Assembly (NCBI RefSeq): GCF_040024445.1
Contig: NZ_CP157276.1
Coordinates: forward strand, 2,604,001-2,668,000
Length of the DNA stretch: 64,000 nucleotides
Origin: Prescottella soli
Lineage (GTDB): Bacteria > Actinomycetota > Actinomycetes > Mycobacteriales > Mycobacteriaceae
Reading direction: 5' to 3'
The notes below the pieces were generated by a model. That model had not been told where the DNA came from and ran no database searches. It worked only from the letters and a program-made list of their open reading frames with translations. How positions within the stretch are numbered: the stretch's first letter is position 1; every line of letters begins with the position of its first letter. Both the position numbers and the translations under genes were made by a program. Below, piece by piece: positions 28,719 to 36,172 of the stretch.

Positions 28719-29483
28719 GTGGGCGATGCCCGAGGCCCGCTCACCGGGCCACCCGTGTCGATGATCGCGCGCACGACGCTCATCCTCGAGTCCTTCGACA
28801 GCCGGACCGAACGCCTGACCCTCGAAGAGGTGACCCGGCGGACCGGGCTGCCGCGCTCGACGGTGCACCGGATCCTCGACAAGCTGGTGCAGGTGGAGTG
28901 GCTCGAGCACCTGTCGTCCGGGTACCGGTTCGGCCGCCGCGCACTGGCGCTCTCCGCGCACCAGAACGGGCATGCCGAACTGCGCGCAGCGGCCGCACCA
29001 CTGCTGCACGAGTTGCAGTTGCAGACCGGCCTCGTCGTCCACCTGTCGGTACTGGACCGCACACATGTCGTTCATCTCGACAAGCTCGGCGGACGCCTGG
29101 CGACGTCCGTGCCGACCCGTGTCGGGGGCCGATCGCCCGCCCACGCGACCGCGAGCGGGAAGGCGTTGCTCGCGTGGCTGGCCCGGGAACGCGTCGACCG
29201 CCTGTTCGGAGCACACCTCGGCCGGTGCACGGAGCGGACGATCACCGACACCACGGCGCTGCACCGCGAACTCGCTGCCGTCCGCGAACGCCGCGGCGTG
29301 GCCTTCGAACGCGGCGAGTTCGCGCGCGGAGTCGCGTGCGTCGGCGCGGCCGTGCCGGGCCCGGACTTCCCGCTCGCCGCGATCTCGCTCGCGGGCGACA
29401 GGCACACCGTCAGGCTCGAGCGCGTGGCGCCGCTCGTCGTCGACGCCGTGCGGACCCTCGACGCATCGCTGCGCGCGGCGTGA
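28719..29483 (+). CDS. IclR-family transcriptional regulator
   Basis: A regulator of about 254 residues. The winged HTH is near the N-terminus (L-T-L-E-E-V-T-R-R-T-G-L-P-R-S-T-V-H-R-I-L), followed by the IclR effector domain with G-R-S-P-A-H-A-T-A-S-G-K-A-L-L-A and the C-terminal R-G-x-A-F-E-R-G-E-F. GTG 28719 is chosen from its distance to GGTGGAGG; other starts at 28660 (ATG) and 28710 (GTG) cannot be excluded. It lies between the PcaQ-like gene and an acyl-CoA synthetase, either of which could be its target. Confidence 0.85.
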   Translation: MGDARGPLTGPPVSMIARTTLILESFDSRTERLTLEEVTRRTGLPRSTVHRILDKLVQVEWLEHLSSGYRFGRRALALSAHQNGHAELRAAAAPLLHELQLQTGLVVHLSVLDRTHVVHLDKLGGRLATSVPTRVGGRSPAHATASGKALLAWLARERVDRLFGAHLGRCTERTITDTTALHRELAAVRERRGVAFERGEFARGVACVGAAVPGPDFPLAAISLAGDRHTVRLERVAPLVVDAVRTLDASLRAA

Positions 29484-29604
29484 GCCGGCCGGGCATCCGC
29501 GAGATGTCCGAATTCGCCGCGTGAGTGACGTTTCCCGCGCTACCCTCCATCGACACATGCGGGTGGTGTGCGCCGAGGGCGGCGCTCTTCCGAAAGGAAT
29601 GCCG

Positions 29605-31212
29605 ATGCAGTTCAACCTCGCCGATGTCTTCGAATCGGTCACCGCGGCGGTGCCCGACCGTGTCGCGTTGACGTACGAGGACCAGCACCTCACTTACGCG
29701 ACCCTGAACGCGGAGGCGAACCGGACCGCCAACCTGCTGACGAGCGCCGGTGTCCGGCAGGGCGATCATGTGGCGCTCTTCCTGAAGAACAGCATCGAGC
29801 ACGTCACGTCCATCCTCGGACTGATCAAGATCCGTGCGGTGCCGATCAACGTCAACTACCGGTACACGCCGTCCGAACTCGAGTACATCTTCACCAACTC
29901 GGACTCGTCGGCGGTGGTCGTCGAGCTGCCCGAGCATCAGCGCACGCTGGCCGACCTGCTCGACGGCTGCCCGCTGATCCGGACGGTCCTCGTCATCGGC
30001 GATCCGGTCGAGGAGTTGCTCACCGCCGCCGCGGCGCGCTCGATCACGGTGGTCACGTTCGCGGACGCCCGCGAGCTGCCGACCACCGGGGAGTTCCCCG
30101 CCCGCTCGGGCGACGACGTGTACGTGCTGTACACGGGCGGAACCACCGGATACCCGAAGGGCGTCATGTGGCGCCACGACGACTTCTTCCGCAAGCCGCT
30201 CTCCGGCGGCAACCCCTACGGCGAGAACGCCCGGCAGGACCTCGCGGAGGTCGCCGCTGCCGCAAAGGAATTCCCCGACATGGCATTCCTCATCGCGGCA
30301 CCGTTGATGCACGGTGCCGCGCTGTACTCGCTGTTCACCTTCTTCACGCTCGGCGCCCGCGTGGTGCTCATGCGCGACTTCGACCCGAAGAAGGTCGTCG
30401 AGGCCATCGAGAAGGAACGGCTTCAGGTGATCCTGATCGTCGGCGACGGCATGGGCCTGCCGCTGGTCGACGAGATGGAGCGACGCAAAGGCGAGATCGA
30501 CTTCGGTTCGCTCTTCTCGATCACCTCGGGCGGAGCGATCTGGTCGATCGGCGTCCGCGAGCGCATGCTCGCGGTCAAGCCGGAGTTGTTGCTGCGGGAC
30601 AACTTCGGCGCCTCGGAATCCGGGAACGACGGCGCCTTCACCGTCGACGAGGACGGCAACCTCCGCATGGCGCCCTCGCCCAACATGATTCTCGTCGACG
30701 AGCGGCTCGACGAGATCGCGCCGGGCACCGACGAGATCGGGTACATCGCCCGCATCGGGAATGTCCCCCTCGGCTACTACAAGGACGAGGAGAAGACGGC
30801 CCGCACCTTCCCCGTCCGCGCCGACGGCACCCGCATCTCGGTCCTCGGCGACATGGGCCGGGTGGAGGCCGACGGCACCATCGTCTTCCTCGGCCGCGGC
30901 TCGCAGTGCATCAACACCGGCGGCGAGAAGGTGTTCGCCGAGGAGGTCGAGGCGGCGCTGCACGCGCACCCGTCGATCGCCGACGCCCTCGTCGTGCCCA
31001 GGCCCGACGAGCGGATGGGCCAGCAGGTCGCGGCCGTCATCGCGACGTACCCGGACGCACCCGAGCTGACCCTCGACGAGGTGCAGGAGCACTGCCGCAA
31101 GACGTTGGCCGGCTACAAGATCCCGCGCGCGATCGTGCTGGTCGACGAGGTCAAGCGCACCCCAGCAGGGAAGGCCGACTACCGCTGGGCCACCGGCATG
31201 GCCTCCGCCTAG
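29605..31212 (+). CDS. Acyl-CoA synthetase (FadD19-like)
   Basis: A 535-residue ANL adenylating enzyme that activates a carboxylic acid to acyl-AMP and then acyl-CoA. The P-loop L-Y-T-G-G-T-T-G-Y-P-K-G (about 176-187) is followed by M-W-R-H-D-D. The hinge and C-terminal motifs G-D-M-G-R-V and I-N-T-G-G-E-K-V and the catalytic Lys in R-T-P-A-G-K-A-D-Y-R-W are all present. The arrangement Y-T-G-G-T-T-G-x-P-K-G-V-M-W-R-H is shared with FadD19-type synthetases of mycobacterial and rhodococcal steroid or branched-chain metabolism; the substrate here is not fixed. ATG 29605 lies 6 nt after AAAGGA. Confidence 0.9.
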   Translation: MQFNLADVFESVTAAVPDRVALTYEDQHLTYATLNAEANRTANLLTSAGVRQGDHVALFLKNSIEHVTSILGLIKIRAVPINVNYRYTPSELEYIFTNSDSSAVVVELPEHQRTLADLLDGCPLIRTVLVIGDPVEELLTAAAARSITVVTFADARELPTTGEFPARSGDDVYVLYTGGTTGYPKGVMWRHDDFFRKPLSGGNPYGENARQDLAEVAAAAKEFPDMAFLIAAPLMHGAALYSLFTFFTLGARVVLMRDFDPKKVVEAIEKERLQVILIVGDGMGLPLVDEMERRKGEIDFGSLFSITSGGAIWSIGVRERMLAVKPELLLRDNFGASESGNDGAFTVDEDGNLRMAPSPNMILVDERLDEIAPGTDEIGYIARIGNVPLGYYKDEEKTARTFPVRADGTRISVLGDMGRVEADGTIVFLGRGSQCINTGGEKVFAEEVEAALHAHPSIADALVVPRPDERMGQQVAAVIATYPDAPELTLDEVQEHCRKTLAGYKIPRAIVLVDEVKRTPAGKADYRWATGMASA

Positions 31213-31391
31213 ACTCCACCGGGCCGCGGGGGCACCGGCACCGGGCGCGCGCCGCCCACCGAGCTGCTGTTGCTCGCCGAACGGCGACAGCCGACCGACG
31301 GCCGCCGCGACATCGAAGTCGACGGCGACCGTCAGCTACTCGAGTTCCGGTTCGACCGCATCGGTTTCGGGCGGTCGACGAAACGGTTGTT

Positions 31392-31568
31392 CTACACGCG
31401 CGCGAGTTCCTTCTCGAGTGTCGCGGCGAGGCGCATGATCTCGCCGGCCGCCGCTATGTTGGCAGCCTTCTCGCTCGTGTCGGCGATGCGCTCAGCAAGA
31501 CGACGGATGCGGGCCGCATCGCTCGTGCCCGTGGTCATTCCGTCTGTGTGCGGTCCAAGGTGTTGCAC
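31392..31568 (-). CDS. Small hypothetical protein (58 aa)
   Basis: A 58-codon frame with a GTG start at 31568 placed 6 nt after AGAGGA. The product is a helical, Ala/Arg/Glu-rich peptide with heptad-like spacing (A-R-I-R-R-L-A-E-R-I and A-A-T-L-E-K-E-L), no membrane segment or cysteine. A shorter form from ATG 31538 is possible. The 180 bp between the acyl-CoA synthetase stop and this gene holds nothing recognisable. Function unknown. Confidence 0.45.
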   Translation of the reverse strand: MQHLGPHTDGMTTGTSDAARIRRLAERIADTSEKAANIAAAGEIMRLAATLEKELARV

Positions 31569-31692
31569 CGGAAATCCTCTGTCGAATTGGGTGGTTCGCC
31601 CGCAAGGGTAAGCATTCCGGCATTCCACGTAAACCCCTGGTCTAATGTTCGCCTCGAAACTCACCCTGGGTGAGCACTTTCGGGGGTCTGGT

Positions 31693-32619
31693 TCAGTAGC
31701 CCGCGGCCGGATCGATTCGCGCCGTGAGGACCTCGCCGGCGACGAATCGGCGCACGTTCTCCGCGACGTGCTCGGCGAACGCGGTCGCGCGCACCGACGG
31801 CGGATTCGAGTCGTGAGGTGTGACGATCGCGTTCGGCAGGGTCCACAGCGGGTGGCCGTCGGGCAGCGGCTCGGGGTCGGTGACGTCGAGCCCGGCGCCG
31901 CCGATGGCGTTGTCCCGCAAAGCGTCGACGAGGGCATCGGTGTCGACGAGCGGCCCGCGTGCGACATTGACCACCCACGACCGCGAACCGAGCTGCGCCA
32001 GTTGCGCACGCCCGACGAGGTGGCGGGTCTCGCTAGTGGCCGGGGCGGCGACCACCACGTGGTCGACGCGCGAGAAGACCTCGTCGACCAGGTCGGCCGG
32101 CAGCGTCTCCGCGGCGCCCTCCACGGGCCGACCCGACCGGTTCACCGCGACGACGGTGGCGCCGACCGATGCGAGCATCGGGATGAGCGCCCGTCCGATG
32201 CCGCCGGCGCCGATGATCGCGACACGGGAGCCCCGCAGGGTCCCCACCCTGTCGAAGAACTCCCGCTGCCGCCACGTGGTGGCGGCCAGATGCCCGGGCA
32301 GCGCGCGAACGCCCGCGAGCAGCAGAGTGAAGGCGTGTTCGGCGACGGTCGCGGCGAACGCGCCGGCCGCCGACGTCCACACGACCTGCGGGTGTCGCTG
32401 GACGACCCTCGCGGCGAACCAGTGCTCGACCCCGGCCGACGGCAGTTGCACCCAGCGGATCGACGCGGGAAGGGCCGCAGGGAAGCTCGTGGGGTCGTCC
32501 CCGGCCCACACCAGTCCCTGCGCCTCGGCGAGCGGCGTCGGGATTCCACCGCCACGGACGATGGCGTCGGCCAGTAATGCGTCCGGCTCCGGCCCGAGGG
32601 CTACTGCAGTAGTGGTCAT
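31693..32619 (-). CDS. D-2-hydroxyacid dehydrogenase family protein
   Basis: A 308-residue NAD-dependent dehydrogenase. The nucleotide motif G-A-G-G-I-G lies at 137-142, then V-V-N-V-A-R-G-P-L-V-D-T-D-A-L with the catalytic Arg, and L-D-V-T-D-P-E-P-L-P. The catalytic His is in T-P-H-D-S-N. It reduces 2-keto acids or oxidises D-2-hydroxyacids; substrate not determined. ATG 32619 has an AGAGGAGAG site. The longer in-frame version to 32748 has no ribosome site and was rejected. Confidence 0.9.
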   Translation of the reverse strand: MTTTAVALGPEPDALLADAIVRGGGIPTPLAEAQGLVWAGDDPTSFPAALPASIRWVQLPSAGVEHWFAARVVQRHPQVVWTSAAGAFAATVAEHAFTLLLAGVRALPGHLAATTWRQREFFDRVGTLRGSRVAIIGAGGIGRALIPMLASVGATVVAVNRSGRPVEGAAETLPADLVDEVFSRVDHVVVAAPATSETRHLVGRAQLAQLGSRSWVVNVARGPLVDTDALVDALRDNAIGGAGLDVTDPEPLPDGHPLWTLPNAIVTPHDSNPPSVRATAFAEHVAENVRRFVAGEVLTARIDPAAGY

Positions 32620-33246
32620 CTCACGCTCTCCTCTGTGCACCGGGGAACTCGAGTTGGTGACGACTAGGAGGATAGGGGCCGCCGGAGACTCAGCCCGACA
32701 ACGAGCGTGCGCCCGATACGCAGCCCGGACAGCGCGCGATCGATGCACCGACTCCAGGCGTTTGACCGACGGGAAGCTCCACCCGATGTCGTTCAGCGTT
32801 CCCGCCAGTCGATACCGGGCGCACGGCAGCGGGGAGAGCGGACGGCGTGTGCCGCCGAACGTCGGATAGGTGTCCGGGATGCCGGCGGGGCGTCCCGAAC
32901 GGAACCGGACGGCGTCCTCGGCCTCCTGCGGAGTGAAGCCGTCGTCCGCCAGAAGTCTGCGAACCTACGCCGCGCGCTGCGGGAAGGAATCACGCAGCAA
33001 CGCGAGTGCGCCGCGCATCCTCGTCTCGGCGCCGGCAGGGGCTTCTCCGATCACGCGGCGAGGATATCGGCGCCGGGGAAGGGCGATGCAACGGTGATGC
33101 AACGGTAGCCATGGGACGGTCGTTGGAAGGTGTCCCGCTCGTCGGGGGTGGGATGACCTTTCGCGAAGCGGTGCCCGAGCCCCGTCGGGGGTAGGCTCGG
33201 GCACCGCGCAGCTGACCATAGCCACCGGCGCCACTTTTCGGGGCAA
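32620..33246. other. Region without a convincing gene
   Basis: About 625 bp. Two minus-strand frames could be decayed coding sequence: one ending R-D-S-F-P-Q-R-A-A at 32965, and another just beyond it reading L-A-D-D-G-F-T-P-Q-E-A-E-D-A-V-R-F. Neither has a start with a ribosome site, and I cannot name a family. The direct repeat GATGCAACGGT occurs twice at about 33085-33107. Confidence 0.4.
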
Positions 33247-33660
33247 GTGTGCTGTGACTCTCATTTGATCGAAGTCCCCTCCGGACGCACGGTGCAACTG
33301 CCCGGCGGCGCTGCGAGGAGCGAGGGAAACGTGTCGCCCTCGAATACCGACATAGTCGACGTGACGTCTGAACGATGCCCGAAATGCGACCTGATCGTCG
33401 GCCAGTGCACGCACACGCGCCGTGCAACTCGCCCGACGCTCACCGGCGAGCAGGGCCTGGTCCTGGTGAGTCCGGGCCGCACGGCACACCTGCCCGGCTG
33501 CAGCCACAACGACGAGTCGGAGCTCACCGGATGGGGTGAGATCCGCGGTATCCCCAATGCCTGGGTGCGACTCGGCAACGGCGAAACGCTCGAAACCAAC
33601 GCCGGGGCCGCCGTGAACCGCCCGGTGTCGCGGCAGTGCAGGGACTGCGTAGATCGCTGA
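33247..33660 (+). CDS. Cys/His-rich hypothetical protein with an internal repeat
   Basis: A 137-residue frame from GTG 33247. Two halves share a short motif: V-P-S-G-R-T-V-Q-L-P-G near residue 10 and V-S-P-G-R-T-A-H-L-P-G-C near residue 75. A C-P-K-C ... C-T-H cluster (about 44-55), C-S-H and C-terminal C-R-D-C could bind zinc. No signal peptide or membrane helix. The start is uncertain because a GTG at about 33290 also works. I recognise no family. Confidence 0.5.
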   Translation: MCCDSHLIEVPSGRTVQLPGGAARSEGNVSPSNTDIVDVTSERCPKCDLIVGQCTHTRRATRPTLTGEQGLVLVSPGRTAHLPGCSHNDESELTGWGEIRGIPNAWVRLGNGETLETNAGAAVNRPVSRQCRDCVDR

Positions 33661-33764
33661 CAGTCCCTGCCTGGCTGTAACACCCCCGATCCCCGCCCCC
33701 GTCACGGCCGCCGCAGCCGGCGCCGCGTTCGTTGATCGCGGCCCATACTTACGTCGGGTTCCCG

Positions 33765-33875
33765 ATGGTCGAGTTCGAACCGACGCCCCGGAAGTTCGCC
33801 GACAGCCCGCTGGTTCAGCTGCCCGACGGCGGGCCGAGCGTCGGCGTGGCGCTCGTCACGCGGCCGTTGAGCTGA
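33765..33875 (+). CDS. Possible very small protein (36 aa)
   Basis: A 36-codon frame ATG to TGA with readable content (V-E-F-E-P-T-P-R-K-F-A-D-S-P-L-V-Q-L-P-D-G-G). It lacks a ribosome site and may be the tail of a decayed gene, since the frame stays open for some codons upstream. It shares the V-Q-L-P motif with the preceding gene, so it could be a related fragment. Confidence 0.2.
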   Translation: MVEFEPTPRKFADSPLVQLPDGGPSVGVALVTRPLS

Positions 33876-33900
33876 GCCGGAGTCGCCGATTGGGAACGAG

Positions 33901-33936
33901 AAAGCCCCCACCGGCATTGCTGCCGGTGGGGGCTTT
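33901..33936 (-). terminator. Terminator of tRNA-Arg(ACG)
   Basis: A perfect 16-bp stem (33901-33916 with 33921-33936) and 4-nt loop ending in T-rich sequence on the minus strand, 7 bp after the tRNA. Confidence 0.9.
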
Positions 33937-33942
33937 CTGATG

Positions 33943-34015
33943 TGCGCCCGAAGGGATTCGAACCCCTAACCTTCTGATCCGTAGTCAGATGCTCTATCCG
34001 TTGAGCTACGGGCGC
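33943..34015 (-). tRNA. tRNA-Arg (anticodon ACG)
   Basis: A 73-nt cloverleaf: acceptor GCGCCCG/CGGGCGC with discriminator A, anticodon stem CTGA-C/G-TCAG around a loop with ACG, and T loop TTCGAAT. This is the tRNA whose A34 is converted to inosine by TadA, encoded at 5387-5845. Confidence 0.95.
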
Positions 34016-34063
34016 ATGTTCACAATGTTCAGTTGTTACTGGACCAATGAAGGACCAGCGTGG

Positions 34064-34152
34064 CGGAGGCGAGAGGATTTGAACCTCCGGTCCCCTTTAA
34101 AGGGGACAACTCATTAGCAGTGAGTCCCATTCGGCCGCTCTGGCACGCCTCC
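34064..34152 (-). tRNA. tRNA-Ser (anticodon GCT)
   Basis: An 89-nt class II tRNA: acceptor GGAGGCG/CGCCTCC with discriminator G, anticodon arm ACTCA-CTGCTAA-TGAGT giving GCT (reads AGC/AGU), a long GTCCCC/GGGGAC variable arm, T loop TTCAAAT. It lies 48 bp upstream of tRNA-Arg and could be co-transcribed with it. Confidence 0.95.
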
Positions 34153-34238
34153 TTGGGGGCCGGCCCTTTCGAACCGCCGGGCGAAACATTACACAGGGAT
34201 CGCCAGGAAACGCAAAACAGCTGGTCAGACGCCTTCAC

Positions 34239-34967
34239 CTACCTGAGATTGGCGTCGAACCAGTTGAAGATCCGCCGCTGCGCGTCGAGGATCGCGACGA
34301 CCAGCGGGTCGTCGTCGGAGGCGGTCGGCTCCGGCACGGGCGGCTCGTCGGCGCGGTGGGCGAGCCCGTCGTAGCTGACGATGTTGGTAGCGACCTCAGC
34401 GCGCGCGACGGCGTCCCTGAGCAGCTCGACGTGCTCGGGCGGGGTACGTGGGTCGTCGGCGCCGTACAGGCCTAGCCACGGGGCCTTCAACGACGGGGCC
34501 GCCTCGACGAGGGTGGGGGTCTCGGGGGCGAGGGGGTTGACGATGCCGTGCGCGGACACGCTCACGGCCGCGCCGACCGGGCGGCTGGTGGCGACGAGCA
34601 TCGCGGCGGTGCCGGCGTCGTCGAAGCCGATGACGCCGACGCAGTCGGGGTAGATGCCGCGGGCGACGAGCCAGTCGAAGGTGGCGTCGAAGTCGTCGAA
34701 GAGGCTCTCCCCGAACACCTCGGTGTCGCTGTGGGCGGGTTCGCGGTGGAACAGGTGCGGCGCCACCACCAGCCATCCCTCTGCGGCGAGCGAGCGCATC
34801 ATCTCGATGAGCGCGTCGGTGAAATCGCGGGACTCGTGGAGCACGACGATGCCGCCGCGTGCGTGTCGCTCGGGCTCGACCGCGGTGAGTGGCACCCGTC
34901 CCCGCGCCTGCGAGTCGGAATCGTCGTCAGCGCGCAGCGGCACGCTGTCCCGGAGGATTCCCGGCAT
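34239..34967 (-). CDS. Dienelactone hydrolase-like alpha/beta protein
   Basis: A 242-residue protein with the DLH architecture (V-V-L-H-E-S-R-D-F at about 41-49, the W-L-V-V-A-P-H-L-F strand, Y-G-A-D-D-P-R-T-P with the acid, and G-L-A-H-R with the His). The nucleophile elbow, normally G-x-C/S-x-G, reads G-F-D-D-A-G, so neither Cys nor Ser is present. Either Asp serves in a different chemistry or the protein is non-catalytic. Start ATG 34967 has no obvious ribosome site. It is divergent from the Pat aminotransferase gene. Confidence 0.8.
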   Translation of the reverse strand: MPGILRDSVPLRADDDSDSQARGRVPLTAVEPERHARGGIVVLHESRDFTDALIEMMRSLAAEGWLVVAPHLFHREPAHSDTEVFGESLFDDFDATFDWLVARGIYPDCVGVIGFDDAGTAAMLVATSRPVGAAVSVSAHGIVNPLAPETPTLVEAAPSLKAPWLGLYGADDPRTPPEHVELLRDAVARAEVATNIVSYDGLAHRADEPPVPEPTASDDDPLVVAILDAQRRIFNWFDANLR

Positions 34968-35028
34968 AAATCAACCTTGGCACGACCACGCCGCCAGTGC
35001 ACGTGATCGTAGGGCGCATAATCGCATC

Positions 35029-36114
35029 GTGACCCCCGTGACCCGCGCAGACCTCGCTTCCATCCCGACTTACGTGCCGGGCCGCAGTTATCCCGGGGCG
35101 ATCAAGCTGGCGAGCAACGAGACGACGCAGGGTCCGCTGCCGGGTGTCGCGCAGGCCATCGCGGGCGCCGCCGCGACCGCGAACCGCTACCCCGACAACA
35201 CGTCGGCGGCGCTGATCCGCGCGCTGTCCGAGTCGCTCGGCGTGCCGACCGAGAACATCGCGACCGGCTGCGGGTCGGTGGCGCTGTGCCAGGAACTGGT
35301 GCAGGCCACGTGCAACGAGGGTGACGAGGTCGTCTACGCGTGGCGCTCGTTCGAGGCGTACCCGGTCGTGACGAAGGTGGCCGGTGCGGTTCCGGTCCCG
35401 GTGCCGCTCACCCCGGAGGACGGCCACGACCTGGACGCGATGCTGGCCGCGATCACCGACCGCACGCGGCTGATCTTCGTGTGCAACCCCAACAACCCCA
35501 CCGGCACCGCGCTGGGCCGCGCTGAGCTCGAGCGGTTCCTGGACGCGGTCCCGGCGCACGTCGTCGTCGGGCTCGACGAGGCGTACTTCGAGTACAACCG
35601 CTCCGGCGTCGACGGCATCGAGCTGGCCCGCACCCGACGCAACGTCGTGGTGCTGCGGACGTTCTCGAAGGCGTACGGGCTGGCGGGCATCCGCGTCGGC
35701 TACGCGGTCGCCGATCCGGTGATCATCGCGGCGCTGGCGAAGGTGCACATCACGTTCAGCGTGAACGCGGTGGCGCAGGCCGCCGCGATCGCGTGCCTGG
35801 AGGCCCGGGACGAGCTGCTGCATCGCACGCACGCCGTCGTCGCCGAGCGCGACCGCGTCCGCGACGCCCTCCTCGCCGCCGGCTACGACGTGCCGGTCAC
35901 CGAGGCCAACTTCGTGTGGCTGCCGCTGGCGGACCGCTCGGCCGCGTACGGCGAGGCCAGCGCCGAGGCCGGCGTGCTGATCCGCCCCTACGGCGTGGAC
36001 GGCGTCCGGATCACGATCGGCGACCCGCACGAGAACGACGCGTTCCTCGCGTTCGCGACGTCGGCCGCAGGGCTCGAGCTGGCCGGGGTCCCCGCCGGAT
36101 ACCCCACCCCGTAA
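35029..36114 (+). CDS. pat: Aromatic/histidinol-phosphate-type aminotransferase (Pat)
   Basis: A 361-residue fold-type I PLP enzyme. PLP Lys214 lies in F-S-K-A-Y-G-L-A-G, with N-P-N-N-P-T-G near 153 and D-E-A-Y-F-E-Y near 184, and the C-terminal substrate Arg in G-V-R-I-T-I-G. The sequence start (R-A-D-L-x-x-I-P-x-Y-V-P-G-R) is that of actinobacterial Pat, which transaminates aromatic amino acids, rather than the biosynthetic HisC. GTG start at 35029. With tyrA it could complete tyrosine and phenylalanine formation. Confidence 0.9.
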   Translation: MTPVTRADLASIPTYVPGRSYPGAIKLASNETTQGPLPGVAQAIAGAAATANRYPDNTSAALIRALSESLGVPTENIATGCGSVALCQELVQATCNEGDEVVYAWRSFEAYPVVTKVAGAVPVPVPLTPEDGHDLDAMLAAITDRTRLIFVCNPNNPTGTALGRAELERFLDAVPAHVVVGLDEAYFEYNRSGVDGIELARTRRNVVVLRTFSKAYGLAGIRVGYAVADPVIIAALAKVHITFSVNAVAQAAAIACLEARDELLHRTHAVVAERDRVRDALLAAGYDVPVTEANFVWLPLADRSAAYGEASAEAGVLIRPYGVDGVRITIGDPHENDAFLAFATSAAGLELAGVPAGYPTP

Positions 36115-36172
36115 CTGAACCGTTACCTGTCGACGGGCACATCTTTGCCGGATCGTTGGCAGACTCTCTGCG

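Noticed and set aside
29410-31092. Long open frames antisense to the acyl-CoA synthetase and other GC-rich genes
   Set aside because: They are mirror frames produced by high GC at third codon positions, composed mostly of Arg/Gly/Ala/Val/Asp, with no motifs or ribosome sites.
32707-33108. Plus-strand frame between the dehydrogenase and the Cys/His gene
   Set aside because: Arg/Ser/Pro-rich composition, no ribosome site, no family resemblance.
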